Positions 31,416 to 39,450 of a DNA stretch of 64,000 bases are shown piece by piece; position 1 is the stretch's first letter, and every line of letters starts with the position of its first letter. Source of the stretch: Staphylococcus sp. 17KM0847. GTDB taxonomy: Bacteria > Bacillota > Bacilli > Staphylococcales > Staphylococcaceae. The DNA is taken from assembly GCF_013463155.1 (NCBI RefSeq), contig NZ_CP040781.1, forward strand, positions 1,612,001 through 1,676,000. Reading direction: 5' to 3'. A program made the translations under genes and the position numbers. Below the pieces are notes generated by a model that ran no database searches, was not told the origin of the DNA, and saw only the letters and a program-made list of their open reading frames with translations.

Positions 31416-32189
31416 ATGGATTTATTTATAAAGAAAATGAATGAAATAGCAAAAAGTATAGGAATGTTAAACTCAAATTTTAAAAATCCTTCAGGATTAA
31501 CTAAAAAAGGACAACTATCAACAAGTTACGATTTATCGTTATTATTATTACAAGCAAGTTTAAATCCAATTATCGTTAAAGTTTGGAAAAAAGAGAAATA
31601 TATAGTAAAAATATTAGGAGATAATCCAAGAAAGTTAGAAATTAAAAGTACCGTATATAATAAAAGTTTAAATAATTATTATGATATTTTAGGTGGAAAG
31701 ACAGGTACCGTAGGTTTTATAAAAAATTTAAGTGTCCTATTATATGCTAAAGATGAGATATATTTAGTGACAGTATTAAAAGCAAAAGGAAATAGGTTTC
31801 ACCAAGTAAAACTTATTATGGATACTGTTTTAGATAATAAAGAAAATGACGTAGATACAACTTCTTTTACAGTTTTTAAATATCCATTAAAACATATAGA
31901 ACTTTTAAAAAGCTTTAAACCTCACAGTATCCTTTCAAAAAATGAATCAAATAAAAGTAATCCTGCTAGTATAACCAAATTGTTAACGCTAATAACTGCG
32001 TTAGAGTATCCTATTGACTTAAATGATAAAATCAAAATTCAAGAAAGTGATATTGTTGAGGATAGCATGAACAATATATATGTAGGGGACATAATATCAT
32101 TAAATGATGCAATGCATTTTATGCTTTTATCATCTTCTAATATTTTAGCTAATGCAGTTGCAAGATATATTGAAGAAAATTATCTTTAA
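31416..32189 (+). CDS. Permuted or fused D-Ala-D-Ala carboxypeptidase-like (S11) frame
   Basis: 257 residues with penicillin-binding motifs in unusual order: KTG at 95-97 (DILGGKTGTVG), then SxxK at 185-188 (NPASITKLLT) and SxN at 240-242 (LLSSSN). In S11 enzymes the order is SxxK, SxN, KTG. The C-terminal end (NAVARYIEENYL) would join naturally to the N-terminal end (DLFIKKMNEIAKSIGML-NFKNPSGL) of a normal protein. AGGTGA lies six bases before the ATG. No signal peptide. The stop codon lies in the IS6 remnant, so the 3' end is truncated. May be inactive. Confidence 0.65.
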   Translation: MDLFIKKMNEIAKSIGMLNSNFKNPSGLTKKGQLSTSYDLSLLLLQASLNPIIVKVWKKEKYIVKILGDNPRKLEIKSTVYNKSLNNYYDILGGKTGTVGFIKNLSVLLYAKDEIYLVTVLKAKGNRFHQVKLIMDTVLDNKENDVDTTSFTVFKYPLKHIELLKSFKPHSILSKNESNKSNPASITKLLTLITALEYPIDLNDKIKIQESDIVEDSMNNIYVGDIISLNDAMHFMLLSSSNILANAVARYIEENYL

Positions 32190-32510
32190 TATGACGATAA
32201 TCTTGTTCAATGAGGTTATTAAGATATTTAGAGGTATAATGACAGTTAGGATTAAATTTAAATTTTTTAATCAATTTAGACATTGCGATCTTGTTGAAGG
32301 TATCTGGTCTGTAATTATTATCATGCGCGGTTTACTAAAGGGGTTAATAAGTCGCTTAATAAACACATATGCTGAATGATTATCTCGTCTCTTACGTAAC
32401 TAAATATCTAATATATGACCGTCTACATCAATTGCACGCTATAAATAGCACCATGTCCTTTGATGTATGTCTCATCAACACACCATTTATAATAGGCTTT
32501 TTCTTCAAAA
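32186..32510 (-). pseudogene. IS6-family (IS257/IS431-like) transposase remnant
   Basis: The minus strand in several frames reads KAYYKWCVDETYIKGHG, then (R)AIDVDGHILDI-LRKRRDNHSAYVFIKRLI, ITDQIPSTRS and YLNNLIEQDYRHIK, which is the central part of the IS431-type DDE transposase. Several frameshifts and stops break it and both ends are missing. Its left edge supplies the stop codon of the carboxypeptidase-like frame. Confidence 0.8.
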
Positions 32511-32684
32511 TTGGTCACGAGCATCTAAACTCTTAACAAATCCAAAAATAAAATCATCTAAAAGCTTAAAAGATAACCTTTCAAGTGTTGGAAGTAAATA
32601 ATTCATTGCACAGCTAAATATAATCGCTAATACTAATGTTTTTAAAAAGTAATTAATCTTATTCACTCTTTTCACTCTTTTCAC
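32505..32684 (-). CDS. Short hydrophobic reading frame, unknown, possibly a fragment
   Basis: From a GTG at 32684 the minus strand reads about 59 codons, VNKINYFLKTLVLAIIFSCAMNYLLPTLERLSFKLLDDFIFGFVKSLDARDQF. It has one membrane segment and an amphipathic tail. It lies between the ISL3 and IS6 remnants, its start is within repeated GTGAAAAGA units, and there is no convincing ribosome site. No family recognised; it may be the edge of a lost gene. Confidence 0.3.
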   Translation of the reverse strand: MKRVKRVNKINYFLKTLVLAIIFSCAMNYLLPTLERLSFKLLDDFIFGFVKSLDARDQF

Positions 32685-32699
32685 TACTTTTCAAACAAA

Positions 32700-32916
32700 C
32701 TTTATCACAATACTGAGGTATATATGAAAGTGTGCCATAAATGACTGTAGAAAGCCGCCCCCGTATCTCAACATCATCTTGAACATCTACCACCTGTATA
32801 TTTTTATCTTTTATTTTAAGTCGTATTAATTTATCATTACACATAGGCGCATCATATCTCCTTTAATTTGAGTTAGAGACTTAAAATTATGGAGACATAT
32901 GTGCTTTTTGTATACC
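32700..32916 (-). mobile_element. ISL3-family insertion sequence remnant, copy 2 (left end only)
   Basis: On the minus strand the terminus GGTATACAAAAAGCACATAT starts at 32916, followed by the transposase start MCNDKLIRLKIKDKNIQVVDVQDDVEIRGRLSTVIYGTLSYIPQYCDK (ATG at 32844). Homology to copy 1 stops at about 32700, where unrelated DNA begins. Only the first sixth of the element is left. Opposite orientation to copy 1. Confidence 0.85.
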
Positions 32917-32922
32917 AAAAAA

Positions 32923-32948
32923 GGTGAGACAGCATATGCTATCCCACC
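32923..32948. repeat. Intergenic palindrome, GACAGC family (copy at 44754)
   Basis: GGTGAGACAGCATATGCTAT continues to CCCACC; the centre AGCATATGCT is a perfect palindrome. Nearly the same element lies at 44754-44776 in another intergenic region. Possibly a small dispersed hairpin or terminator element. Confidence 0.6.
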
Positions 32949-33056
32949 ACAAAAGGTGAAGAGCCAGGAATTATGTCCCAACCCCTTTTATTTAAATACC
33001 TATTCATTTTTTCCATCTCAATACATACCAACAGCAACTTTATACACAAGATTATT

Positions 33057-33809
33057 CTAAGTTTCACGTAAAGCACTGTACTGAAAACATTGATATACAT
33101 ATCCTTGATTGACATACATATCTTTCGCTGTATCTTCTGCATCAGCAACTAAGATAACTGGACGTTGACCTGCCAGACGTCCGATCTCCGCTTGCATACG
33201 ACTTCCTATGCCTTGTCTTTGATGAGATTCAGCTACGGCAAAACCATCTATTTCAACATGGCGCTCTGTTGATATCACATTTACAATGCCTACAGGTTCA
33301 TTCTTTTCATAGGCAATATAATACTCAATAGAATGCTCGGGCATCTCTACGACAGTTTGTAAGTACTTTAAGGTTTCAACAAGATAGTCTTCTCCATATG
33401 CCATACTTAACGGTCGAAATACAGTAAAATAGTCTTTTATCGTTGCAGATGTCATGCGCTTCATATGGATTGTCTGCGTCGTCAATTCTCGCAATGTTTC
33501 AGCTTCTATCATATACAGCTCTACGCAACCCAAGTTGAAGTTTTGGGCACGTAAATATTGGATCAACTCGATAGAAGGTTTAACATCTTGAGGAAACTCA
33601 AAATTTAAATGTGTCGAACCTTGTGCTTGGTGTAAAGATTGTTGTTGAATCATATCATCTTTAAACGTCAATAAATCTGGCATTTTTTTATAACACCATT
33701 TATTAGCATCAAATTTGAGTGGTCTTTCTGGAGTGAGGTATTGTTTATATCTTATATTATCTTCAATAAGTATTCCCTCTGTGTAGATATCATCTATTGT
33801 TGCACACAT
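33057..33809 (-). CDS. GNAT-family N-acetyltransferase
   Basis: 250 residues. The C-terminal GNAT fold has the acetyl-CoA loop in VAESHQRQGIGSRMQAEIGRLAG (about 196-218) preceded by the VEIDGFAV strand and followed by VILVADAEDTAKDMYVNQGYVYQ. The N-terminal half (about 1-120) is a less conserved domain. The start at 33809 follows GGAGGAGAGG; upstream ATGs would put that site inside the gene. Downstream of bioY on the same strand, 28 bp apart, so possibly cotranscribed. Substrate unknown. Confidence 0.8.
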   Translation of the reverse strand: MCATIDDIYTEGILIEDNIRYKQYLTPERPLKFDANKWCYKKMPDLLTFKDDMIQQQSLHQAQGSTHLNFEFPQDVKPSIELIQYLRAQNFNLGCVELYMIEAETLRELTTQTIHMKRMTSATIKDYFTVFRPLSMAYGEDYLVETLKYLQTVVEMPEHSIEYYIAYEKNEPVGIVNVISTERHVEIDGFAVAESHQRQGIGSRMQAEIGRLAGQRPVILVADAEDTAKDMYVNQGYVYQCFQYSALRET

Positions 33810-33837
33810 TACCTCTCCTCCTTCCATCAATCATTTT

Positions 33838-34398
33838 TTACGCTGCCATTTGTTTCATTATACGCGAAGTCACTGGGTTTTTATATAGTGCTACTGCAAT
33901 TAACGATGCAATAACGGCTTTAATGAGATCTCCCGGCAAAAATGTAAGAGAGAGCCAAAGCGCTTTGCTTATCGGCATATGAATTACAAATGCCATTACA
34001 ATTGCACCTACTGTATCAAGCAAAATAACACCAAAAATCAGAATAATAATAAAAATACGACCAAAACTTAACTTTTCAAATTGTAAATCTCTTACCCATC
34101 CAATTAGAAATGCTGAAACGGCATACATAACTAAATAACCTGCAGTTGGACCAAGAAAAACACCAAATCCTCCTCGGCCACCAGATAACAATGGCGCACC
34201 TACCATAACAAGTAATAAAAAGACAATCACACTTAAAGCACCATATTTACGCCCCAATAAAATACCTGCTAAGAAAATCCCAACATTTTGTAAAACAATC
34301 GGTACAGGCATAAATGGTAATGGAATCGCTGGAATAAGCCCCATTACGGCAATAATTGCAGTCATTAATGCTGCATAAACTAAAAATTTTGTGTTCAA
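33838..34398 (-). CDS. bioY: Biotin transporter S-component BioY
   Basis: 186-residue, six-helix membrane protein that binds biotin and works with the ECF module. Family features include NVGIFLAGILLGRKYGALSVIVFLLLVMVGAPLLSGGRGGFGVFLGPTAGYLVMY. The start is a TTG eight bases after GGGAGG. A BirA-type operator lies upstream at 34474-34503, so it should be repressed when biotin is plentiful. Confidence 0.93.
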   Translation of the reverse strand: MNTKFLVYAALMTAIIAVMGLIPAIPLPFMPVPIVLQNVGIFLAGILLGRKYGALSVIVFLLLVMVGAPLLSGGRGGFGVFLGPTAGYLVMYAVSAFLIGWVRDLQFEKLSFGRIFIIILIFGVILLDTVGAIVMAFVIHMPISKALWLSLTFLPGDLIKAVIASLIAVALYKNPVTSRIMKQMAA

Positions 34399-34473
34399 TT
34401 CAATTTCCTCCCATAATACACGAAATCAGAATCATATAATTCAATTAAGACTCTATCTTGTATTATAGCACTA

Positions 34474-34503
34474 TTGTAAACTATAAATCTATAAGGTTTA
34501 CAA
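34474..34503. promoter_or_regulatory. BirA-type biotin operator upstream of bioY
   Basis: TTGTAAACT and GGTTTACAA form inverted arms (8 of 9 paired) around 12 bases, fitting the BirA operator pattern TTGTAAACC-N-GGTTTACAA. A TATAAT -10 for bioY follows at 34467-34462 (minus), so a bound repressor would cover the promoter. The site overlaps the nanK stop codon. Confidence 0.75.
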
Positions 34504-35361
34504 TAAAGATGTTGCTCCTATTAACGCCGCATTATTTTGAAGTTTTGCAGTTTTAATTTGAGCATAGCCATAATGTTGGGGTAAATATTTAGCAATCTGG
34601 GGTTCAATCCATTGTAATAATTGGGTGCCTTGTGCAGAAACACCTCCCCCAATAATAATCCAATCTGGATCATACATAATTTGAATTTCTGCAATACCTC
34701 GCGCAACTTCTTCTCCCCAATGTAACAGTTCATTTATCGCGATAGTATCTCCAGCCGATGCACGTTCAAACCATTGGGGGATCGATGGATTATCATACCC
34801 TCGACTTTTCAATTGATGTTTCAAACCATTTGTCGATGCACGTTGTTCATAATTGTTTTTTGTATAAGGATCATAAAGCAAATTACCGATTTGATTCGGT
34901 CTATGGCGTGCACCTGTCATTAGACCAAATGTACGATTGTAATAACTTCCACCTATACCCGTACCTAAAGTTAAACAAAACACACTTTCGACATTTTCAG
35001 GCACATACATCAATTCTCCTAGAAGTGCAGCATCTACATCATTATACACATGAAGTTGATCCGACAAAGGAGATAAATATTCAGCAAAATCAGTCCCTGT
35101 GTAGTCACGTATATTGGGATTGGCATAAGCAATTTTACATGCTTCACGATTAACTGCTCCCGCTGTTGAAATACCAACCTGTACATCTCGAAGTTGGTAG
35201 CAATCTATAAAATCGATAAGCTGTCTTTTTACCGTTTTAATGATTGCATGATTAACATTATCTGGTGTACGTACTTTTTGGTACCCTGTCAATGTTCCAT
35301 TATCTTCAACGATGGCAGATTTAATATATGTTCCACCAATATCGAATGCTACTTTAGTCAT
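34498..35361 (-). CDS. nanK: ROK-family sugar kinase, probable N-acetylmannosamine kinase
   Basis: 287 residues. The ATP-binding FDIGGTYIKSAIV motif opens the protein; the active-site DVDAALLGEL and GTGIGGSYYNRTFGLMTGARH follow. The CxCGxxGC zinc motif of many ROK kinases is absent. It phosphorylates ManNAc made by NanA, by context. It overlaps the nanR stop region by eight bases, so it is cotranscribed with it. Confidence 0.85.
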   Translation of the reverse strand: MTKVAFDIGGTYIKSAIVEDNGTLTGYQKVRTPDNVNHAIIKTVKRQLIDFIDCYQLRDVQVGISTAGAVNREACKIAYANPNIRDYTGTDFAEYLSPLSDQLHVYNDVDAALLGELMYVPENVESVFCLTLGTGIGGSYYNRTFGLMTGARHRPNQIGNLLYDPYTKNNYEQRASTNGLKHQLKSRGYDNPSIPQWFERASAGDTIAINELLHWGEEVARGIAEIQIMYDPDWIIIGGGVSAQGTQLLQWIEPQIAKYLPQHYGYAQIKTAKLQNNAALIGATSLL

Positions 35362-36016
35362 AAAATTCTGCTCCTCTCATCAAATGCGCTGTTAACAAGG
35401 ATTTGGCACGACTAAATGCGTGCTCTTCTAATGCATGATAGATCTGTTGATGTTCTTTCATACTGCGCAAGTTATCTTCCATAGATGTTTCGATAGGTGT
35501 ACGATAAAAGTATGCTTGTACAACCGCACTCATCTGTTTAAATAATGAAGATTCTACTGCCATCAATATCTGTTCATGAAACATTTGATCTACACGACTA
35601 TCGAAGTCTTCTACATTGTCAACAAGTGTTGCAGCGATTCCATCAAGGGTAGACGCCTCACGTTCAATCACATCAATCGCTGCAAGTTCAAATGTTAACC
35701 GTAACATCATCAAATCCTTTAAGTTGCCTTTTGATACTTGAAAACTAAATAAAAAACCTTCAATTAATGGCGTAATATCTTGTTCTTTCACCAGTGTTCC
35801 TCTACCCTGTACACTCTCTGTAACCCCTGTATTTTCTAAATAACTTAGTGCTTCTCGTACAACGGATCGACTCACATCGTAGTCTTCTGCTAACTGTCGC
35901 TCCGTCGGTAGTCTATCTCCTACACTAAGTTGCTCTGTTAATATATACTCTTTAATCTTTTTTACTACGATTTGCTTCAAACTTTGGCGCGATGTTACTT
36001 CCCTATTATTATTCAA
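35354..36016 (-). CDS. nanR: GntR/FadR-family regulator of sialic acid genes
   Basis: 220 residues: an N-terminal winged helix (VKKIKEYILTEQLSVGDRLPTERQLAEDYDVSRSVVREALSYLENTGVTESVQGRGTLV, about 17-76) and an all-helical FCD domain. The FadR-type operator ATTGGTCAGACCAAT sits in front of the divergent nanA. The start is a TTG after AGAAGGA. The usual role is repression relieved by a sialic acid metabolite; the inducer cannot be read here. Confidence 0.85.
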   Translation of the reverse strand: MNNNREVTSRQSLKQIVVKKIKEYILTEQLSVGDRLPTERQLAEDYDVSRSVVREALSYLENTGVTESVQGRGTLVKEQDITPLIEGFLFSFQVSKGNLKDLMMLRLTFELAAIDVIEREASTLDGIAATLVDNVEDFDSRVDQMFHEQILMAVESSLFKQMSAVVQAYFYRTPIETSMEDNLRSMKEHQQIYHALEEHAFSRAKSLLTAHLMRGAEFYD

Positions 36017-36354
36017 TTTACTATTCCTTCTTCTTCATTTTTATTGTTCTAAGACATCGTATACTTTAAATACTATGCAAAATCATAAAATCCTTGTAAA
36101 ATATCAACTTTATATTTTACGCTCTTTGAGCCATTCCGATAGAGCATATTGTTTTTCTGCGTCACCCTATCCTCTATATTCTTCTTATCACCTTATACTT
36201 CATATTTACATACAATGCACTGATTAACAATGTCTGTAATAAAGGGCTTATTATAAACTATCAATACAGTATTCATTTCATGAAAGTTTATCATCTTAGA
36301 AAATGAAACTAAAATCTTTGTAAATAGATCATGCTGATAATTTTATTTTTGTAG

Positions 36355-36383
36355 TTGACCTACCATTTGTTAACGCTTACAAT
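36355..36383 (+). promoter_or_regulatory. nanA promoter
   Basis: TTGACC (36355-36360) and TACAAT (36378-36383) are spaced by 17 bases. The cre site overlaps the -10, and the NanR operator starts 10 bases after it. Confidence 0.8.
36368..36381 (+). promoter_or_regulatory. cre site for CcpA in the nanA promoter
   Basis: TGTTAACGCTTACA differs at one position from TGWAANCGNTNWCA. It lies between the -35 and -10 elements, so CcpA binding under glucose would block nanA. Confidence 0.75.
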
Positions 36384-36393
36384 TAAATTATAA

Positions 36394-36408
36394 ATTGGTC
36401 AGACCAAT
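36394..36408. promoter_or_regulatory. NanR operator
   Basis: ATTGGTCAGACCAAT is a perfect 15-base palindrome of the FadR/GntR type (TGGTC-N-GACCA). It covers the expected transcription start of nanA. NanR, encoded divergently, is the natural candidate to bind it. Confidence 0.8.
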
Positions 36409-36439
36409 ATTACAAACTAAAATTTTGGAGGTCTTTGTC

Positions 36440-37321
36440 GTGAGCAATCACTTAAAAGGATTATACGGTGCACTACTTGTTCCGTTTGATGAATACGGTC
36501 AAATTAAAGAAGACGGACTTCGCCAAATTGTAAGAAATGCAGTCGATGTCCAAAAGCTAGATGGATTATATGTCAATGGCAGTTCTGGTGAGAATTTCTT
36601 GATGAATACTGCACAAAAAAAAGAAGTTTTTCGTATCGCTAAAGATGAAGCACAAGATCAAATTCATCTTATTGCACAAGTCGGTGCTTTAGATTTGAAT
36701 GAAGCCATTGAACTCGGTCAATATGCTACTGAACTCGGTTATGACGCATTATCAGCAGTAACACCTTTTTACTATCCATTTACCTTTGAGGAAATTCGTG
36801 ATTATTATTTTAAAATTATTGAAGCTACAAACAATAAAATGATTATTTATTCTATCCCTGGATTAACAGGTGTAAATATTTCTATCCAACAATTTAAAGA
36901 ACTGTTTGATAATCCAAATATTATTGGCGTGAAATATACTGCTCCCGATTTTTATTTATTGGAACGTCTACGCAAAGCGTTTCCAGATAAACTTATTTTC
37001 TCTGGATTTGATGAAATGCTTGTTCAAGCTGCTATTTCTGGAGTTGATGGTGCAATCGGCTCAACTTATAATATTAACGGTATCCGTGCACGTGCTACTT
37101 TTGAAGCGGCACAAAACGGTGATGTTCAACATGCTTATCAACTTCAACATGAGACAAATGACATTATTGAAACGGTATTAAACATGGGGCTTTATCCAAC
37201 ATTGAAAGCAGCCCTAGCTGAAAAAGGAATCGATACTGGATTACCTAAAGCACCTTTCCATCCTTTCAATGAAGTATATCGTCCAGAACTCAAAGCACTT
37301 ATCAAACAATATCATTTATAA
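36440..37321 (+). CDS. nanA: N-acetylneuraminate lyase
   Basis: 293 residues, the same length as S. aureus NanA. Cleaves sialic acid to ManNAc and pyruvate. TIM-barrel of the DHDPS family with the Schiff-base lysine K165 (IIGVKYTAP), tyrosine Y137 (IIYSIPG) and the carboxylate loop GSSGEN (48-52). The start is the GTG at 36440, eight bases after GGAGG. First gene toward nanT; regulated by NanR and CcpA by sequence. Confidence 0.96.
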   Translation: MSNHLKGLYGALLVPFDEYGQIKEDGLRQIVRNAVDVQKLDGLYVNGSSGENFLMNTAQKKEVFRIAKDEAQDQIHLIAQVGALDLNEAIELGQYATELGYDALSAVTPFYYPFTFEEIRDYYFKIIEATNNKMIIYSIPGLTGVNISIQQFKELFDNPNIIGVKYTAPDFYLLERLRKAFPDKLIFSGFDEMLVQAAISGVDGAIGSTYNINGIRARATFEAAQNGDVQHAYQLQHETNDIIETVLNMGLYPTLKAALAEKGIDTGLPKAPFHPFNEVYRPELKALIKQYHL

Positions 37322-37874
37322 GATGTAGTTTTACACTTCGCATACACGTATCGACAATAAATATCAGATATATACCTTTTATGTCTTAATAAGGACAAAT
37401 AGCATTAGAAGCTGGGACATGGCAAAGATGATCCTAAATCAGTACGTAAATATTTGTAACAAACTTTTTACTGTTAGCTGTTCTTGGTGGGATGGGGCTA
37501 CGAAAATTCTTTTAAAAAAAGTATTTCTGCTCCTATCCTTATCACCTTGCTAAAATCGATTAGAGCGATGAAATCTTCTCAGCTCCATCCTACGTTCTAT
37601 AACTATTGGATTTATATATTTAATTGTCTCCATTAATACGTGTATTTTATTTAAAACCGAATGATAGCGCTTACTTTTATTGGTCGTATTTTGACTTGAA
37701 CATCATGTCTTTTAATATTGGATCTATTTATACAATAATGGCAGTGACTGACTGGGTTGAAAACGTACTTTCTCCTCTTTTGAATTGAGTCATTATCGCC
37801 TAGATAGATCAATAATACTTTGATATTTTAATAAATTTTATTATCTATTCCCAAGTATGAAAGGGGTTTTAACT
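37322..37874. other. Intergenic region between nanA and nanT
   Basis: 553 bases without a credible gene. It holds GAAGCTGGGACATGG (about 37409) and a large imperfect inverted repeat at 37487-37604, both like staphylococcal intergenic hairpin relics. A cre-like site (TGATAGCGCTTACT, 37662-37675, two mismatches) could put nanT under CcpA. No NanR palindrome is seen here. Confidence 0.6.
37487..37604. repeat. Large imperfect inverted repeat in the nanA-nanT gap
   Basis: GTGGGATGGGGCT (about 37487) pairs with AGCTCCATCCTAC (about 37592) if G-U pairs are allowed. About 90 bases lie between the arms, including CTGCTCCTATCC. Looks like a decayed member of the GTGGGA intergenic repeats. Confidence 0.45.
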
Positions 37875-39395
37875 ATGGAAACAGTAGGGTTTGGATTTTG
37901 GAACTGGGTTGCACTTATACTTTATTTATTGCTTATGCTTGCAATTGGCGCCTTTTTTACTAAGCGTGCTGGTAAAGATACAGAAAGCTTCTTCACCGCA
38001 AGTGGACGTCTACCTGCATGGGTTGTTGGTTTTTCCATTTATGCTACGACACTAAGTGCCATTACGTTTATGTCAACACCAGAAAAGTCATTTTTAACAG
38101 ACTGGTCATATATTGCAGGTAATATTGCTATCGTTGCAATTATCCCATTATTAATTTATTTTTACATTCCATTTTTCAAAAAATTACGCGTCACTTCTGC
38201 TTACGAATATTTAGAAGCTCGTTTTAATCCAGCTGTTCGCGTTATCGGTTCTTTATTGTTTGTTCTCTTCCATTTAGGACGTATTGCTATCGTGATTTAC
38301 TTGCCAACACTCGCGATCACAGCCGTTTCAGACATCAACCCATACGTTGTCGCTAGCCTTGTCGGGGTACTATGTATCATCTATACATTTTTAGGTGGAT
38401 TCGAAGGGGTTGTATGGAGTGACTTTATCCAAGGTGTTATTTTATTAGGTGGTGCACTCGTCATTATTATTATGGGAATCTCACATATTGATGGTGGTCT
38501 TTCGACTATCGTACATGACGCGGTTGAAAATAAAAAACTCATTAGTGCCGACAATTGGAAATTTAATGCAGCTGCAGCAGCTATTCCTATTATCTTTCTC
38601 GGTAGTATTTTTAATAACTTACAACAATATACAGCCAGTCAAGATGTGGTACAGCGCTATCAAGCATCTGAATCATTAAAAGAAACTTCTCAATCTATTT
38701 GGACTAATGGTGTTTTAGCTCTTATTTCTGCACCACTTTTTTATGGTATGGGTACTGTACTCTATGCATTTTACACGCACAATGTCGCATTGCCTGATGA
38801 TTTTAATACATCTTCTATTGTACCGTATTTTATTTTGACGGAAATGCCACCATTCGTTGCTGGCCTTTTAATTGCAGCGATTTTTGCAGCAGCACAGTCA
38901 ACTATTTCCTCTAGTTTGAACTCTATTGCAGCATGCTTGTCTGTCGATATTAAACAGCGATTTTTCGGTAAAAAAGATGAAAAGTCAGAAGTACGCTTTG
39001 CCCGCCTTGCTACCGTAGTTGTAGGATTATTAGGCATGCTCGTATCACTCTACCTTATTGCTGCCGACTCAAGTGACGTATGGGACTTATTCTTATTGAT
39101 TACAGGGTTATTTGGTGTACCTATTGCTGGTATTTTTGCAGTGGGTATCTTTACCAAACGTACACACGGTATCGGTGTTATTATTGGTATCATTGTAGCA
39201 GTTGTCGCCAGCTATTTCTTACAAGGTATTGGTGGTGCAGGTTCACCATTCTATACATCGATTTTAGCGTTTATGATTGCTTTTATCGTTGCTTATATTG
39301 CCAGTGTAATTATTCCTACGCCTCAAAAAGACATTTCCGGCTTAACCATTTATGACAAACATACAGCTGTTACATATCAAAGAAAAGTAAAATAA
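37875..39395 (+). CDS. nanT: Sodium:solute symporter, probable sialic acid transporter
   Basis: 506 residues, SSS family (12-13 membrane helices), beginning METVGFGFWNWVALILYLLLMLAIGAFFTKRAGKDTESFFTASGRLPAWVVGFSIYATTLSAITFMSTPEKSF. The SSS signature with QQYTASQDVVQRY and AAIFAAAQSTISSSLNSIAA is present. The start ATG follows AAGGGG. Follows nanA on the same strand with its own gap and possibly its own promoter. Similar to the S. aureus sialic acid symporter; substrate from context. Confidence 0.88.
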   Translation: METVGFGFWNWVALILYLLLMLAIGAFFTKRAGKDTESFFTASGRLPAWVVGFSIYATTLSAITFMSTPEKSFLTDWSYIAGNIAIVAIIPLLIYFYIPFFKKLRVTSAYEYLEARFNPAVRVIGSLLFVLFHLGRIAIVIYLPTLAITAVSDINPYVVASLVGVLCIIYTFLGGFEGVVWSDFIQGVILLGGALVIIIMGISHIDGGLSTIVHDAVENKKLISADNWKFNAAAAAIPIIFLGSIFNNLQQYTASQDVVQRYQASESLKETSQSIWTNGVLALISAPLFYGMGTVLYAFYTHNVALPDDFNTSSIVPYFILTEMPPFVAGLLIAAIFAAAQSTISSSLNSIAACLSVDIKQRFFGKKDEKSEVRFARLATVVVGLLGMLVSLYLIAADSSDVWDLFLLITGLFGVPIAGIFAVGIFTKRTHGIGVIIGIIVAVVASYFLQGIGGAGSPFYTSILAFMIAFIVAYIASVIIPTPQKDISGLTIYDKHTAVTYQRKVK

Positions 39396-39414
39396 TGGAT
39401 GTTATGTAAAATTA

Positions 39415-39448
39415 AAAAGCTTGGATCACTTTACGGATCCAAGCTTTT
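39415..39448. terminator. Bidirectional terminator between nanT and fhuD2
   Basis: AAAAGCTTGGATC / GATCCAAGCTTTT forms a 13-bp perfect stem with an 8-base loop and flanking A/T runs. Confidence 0.9.
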
Positions 39449-39450
39449 CG

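Larger units (their letters stand above)
36017..36439. other. Divergent control region between nanR and nanA
   Basis: 423 bases, very AT-rich. The right third holds the nanA promoter, a cre site and the NanR operator described separately. The left part should hold the nanR promoter, but no strong -35/-10 pair stands out. No reading frame of note. Confidence 0.6.

Noticed and set aside
29139..32916. Reading the two ISL3 ends as an active composite transposon
   Set aside because: Both copies lack most of the transposase, differ from each other at many bases, and no target duplication could be matched at the outer ends.
34758..35153. 131-codon plus-strand frame opposite nanK
   Set aside because: His/Tyr-rich antisense shadow of the ROK kinase; no ribosome site or family resemblance.
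36241..36354. A riboswitch or long leader for nanA
   Set aside because: The promoter at 36355-36383 leaves only a short leader; no conserved fold is seen upstream of it.
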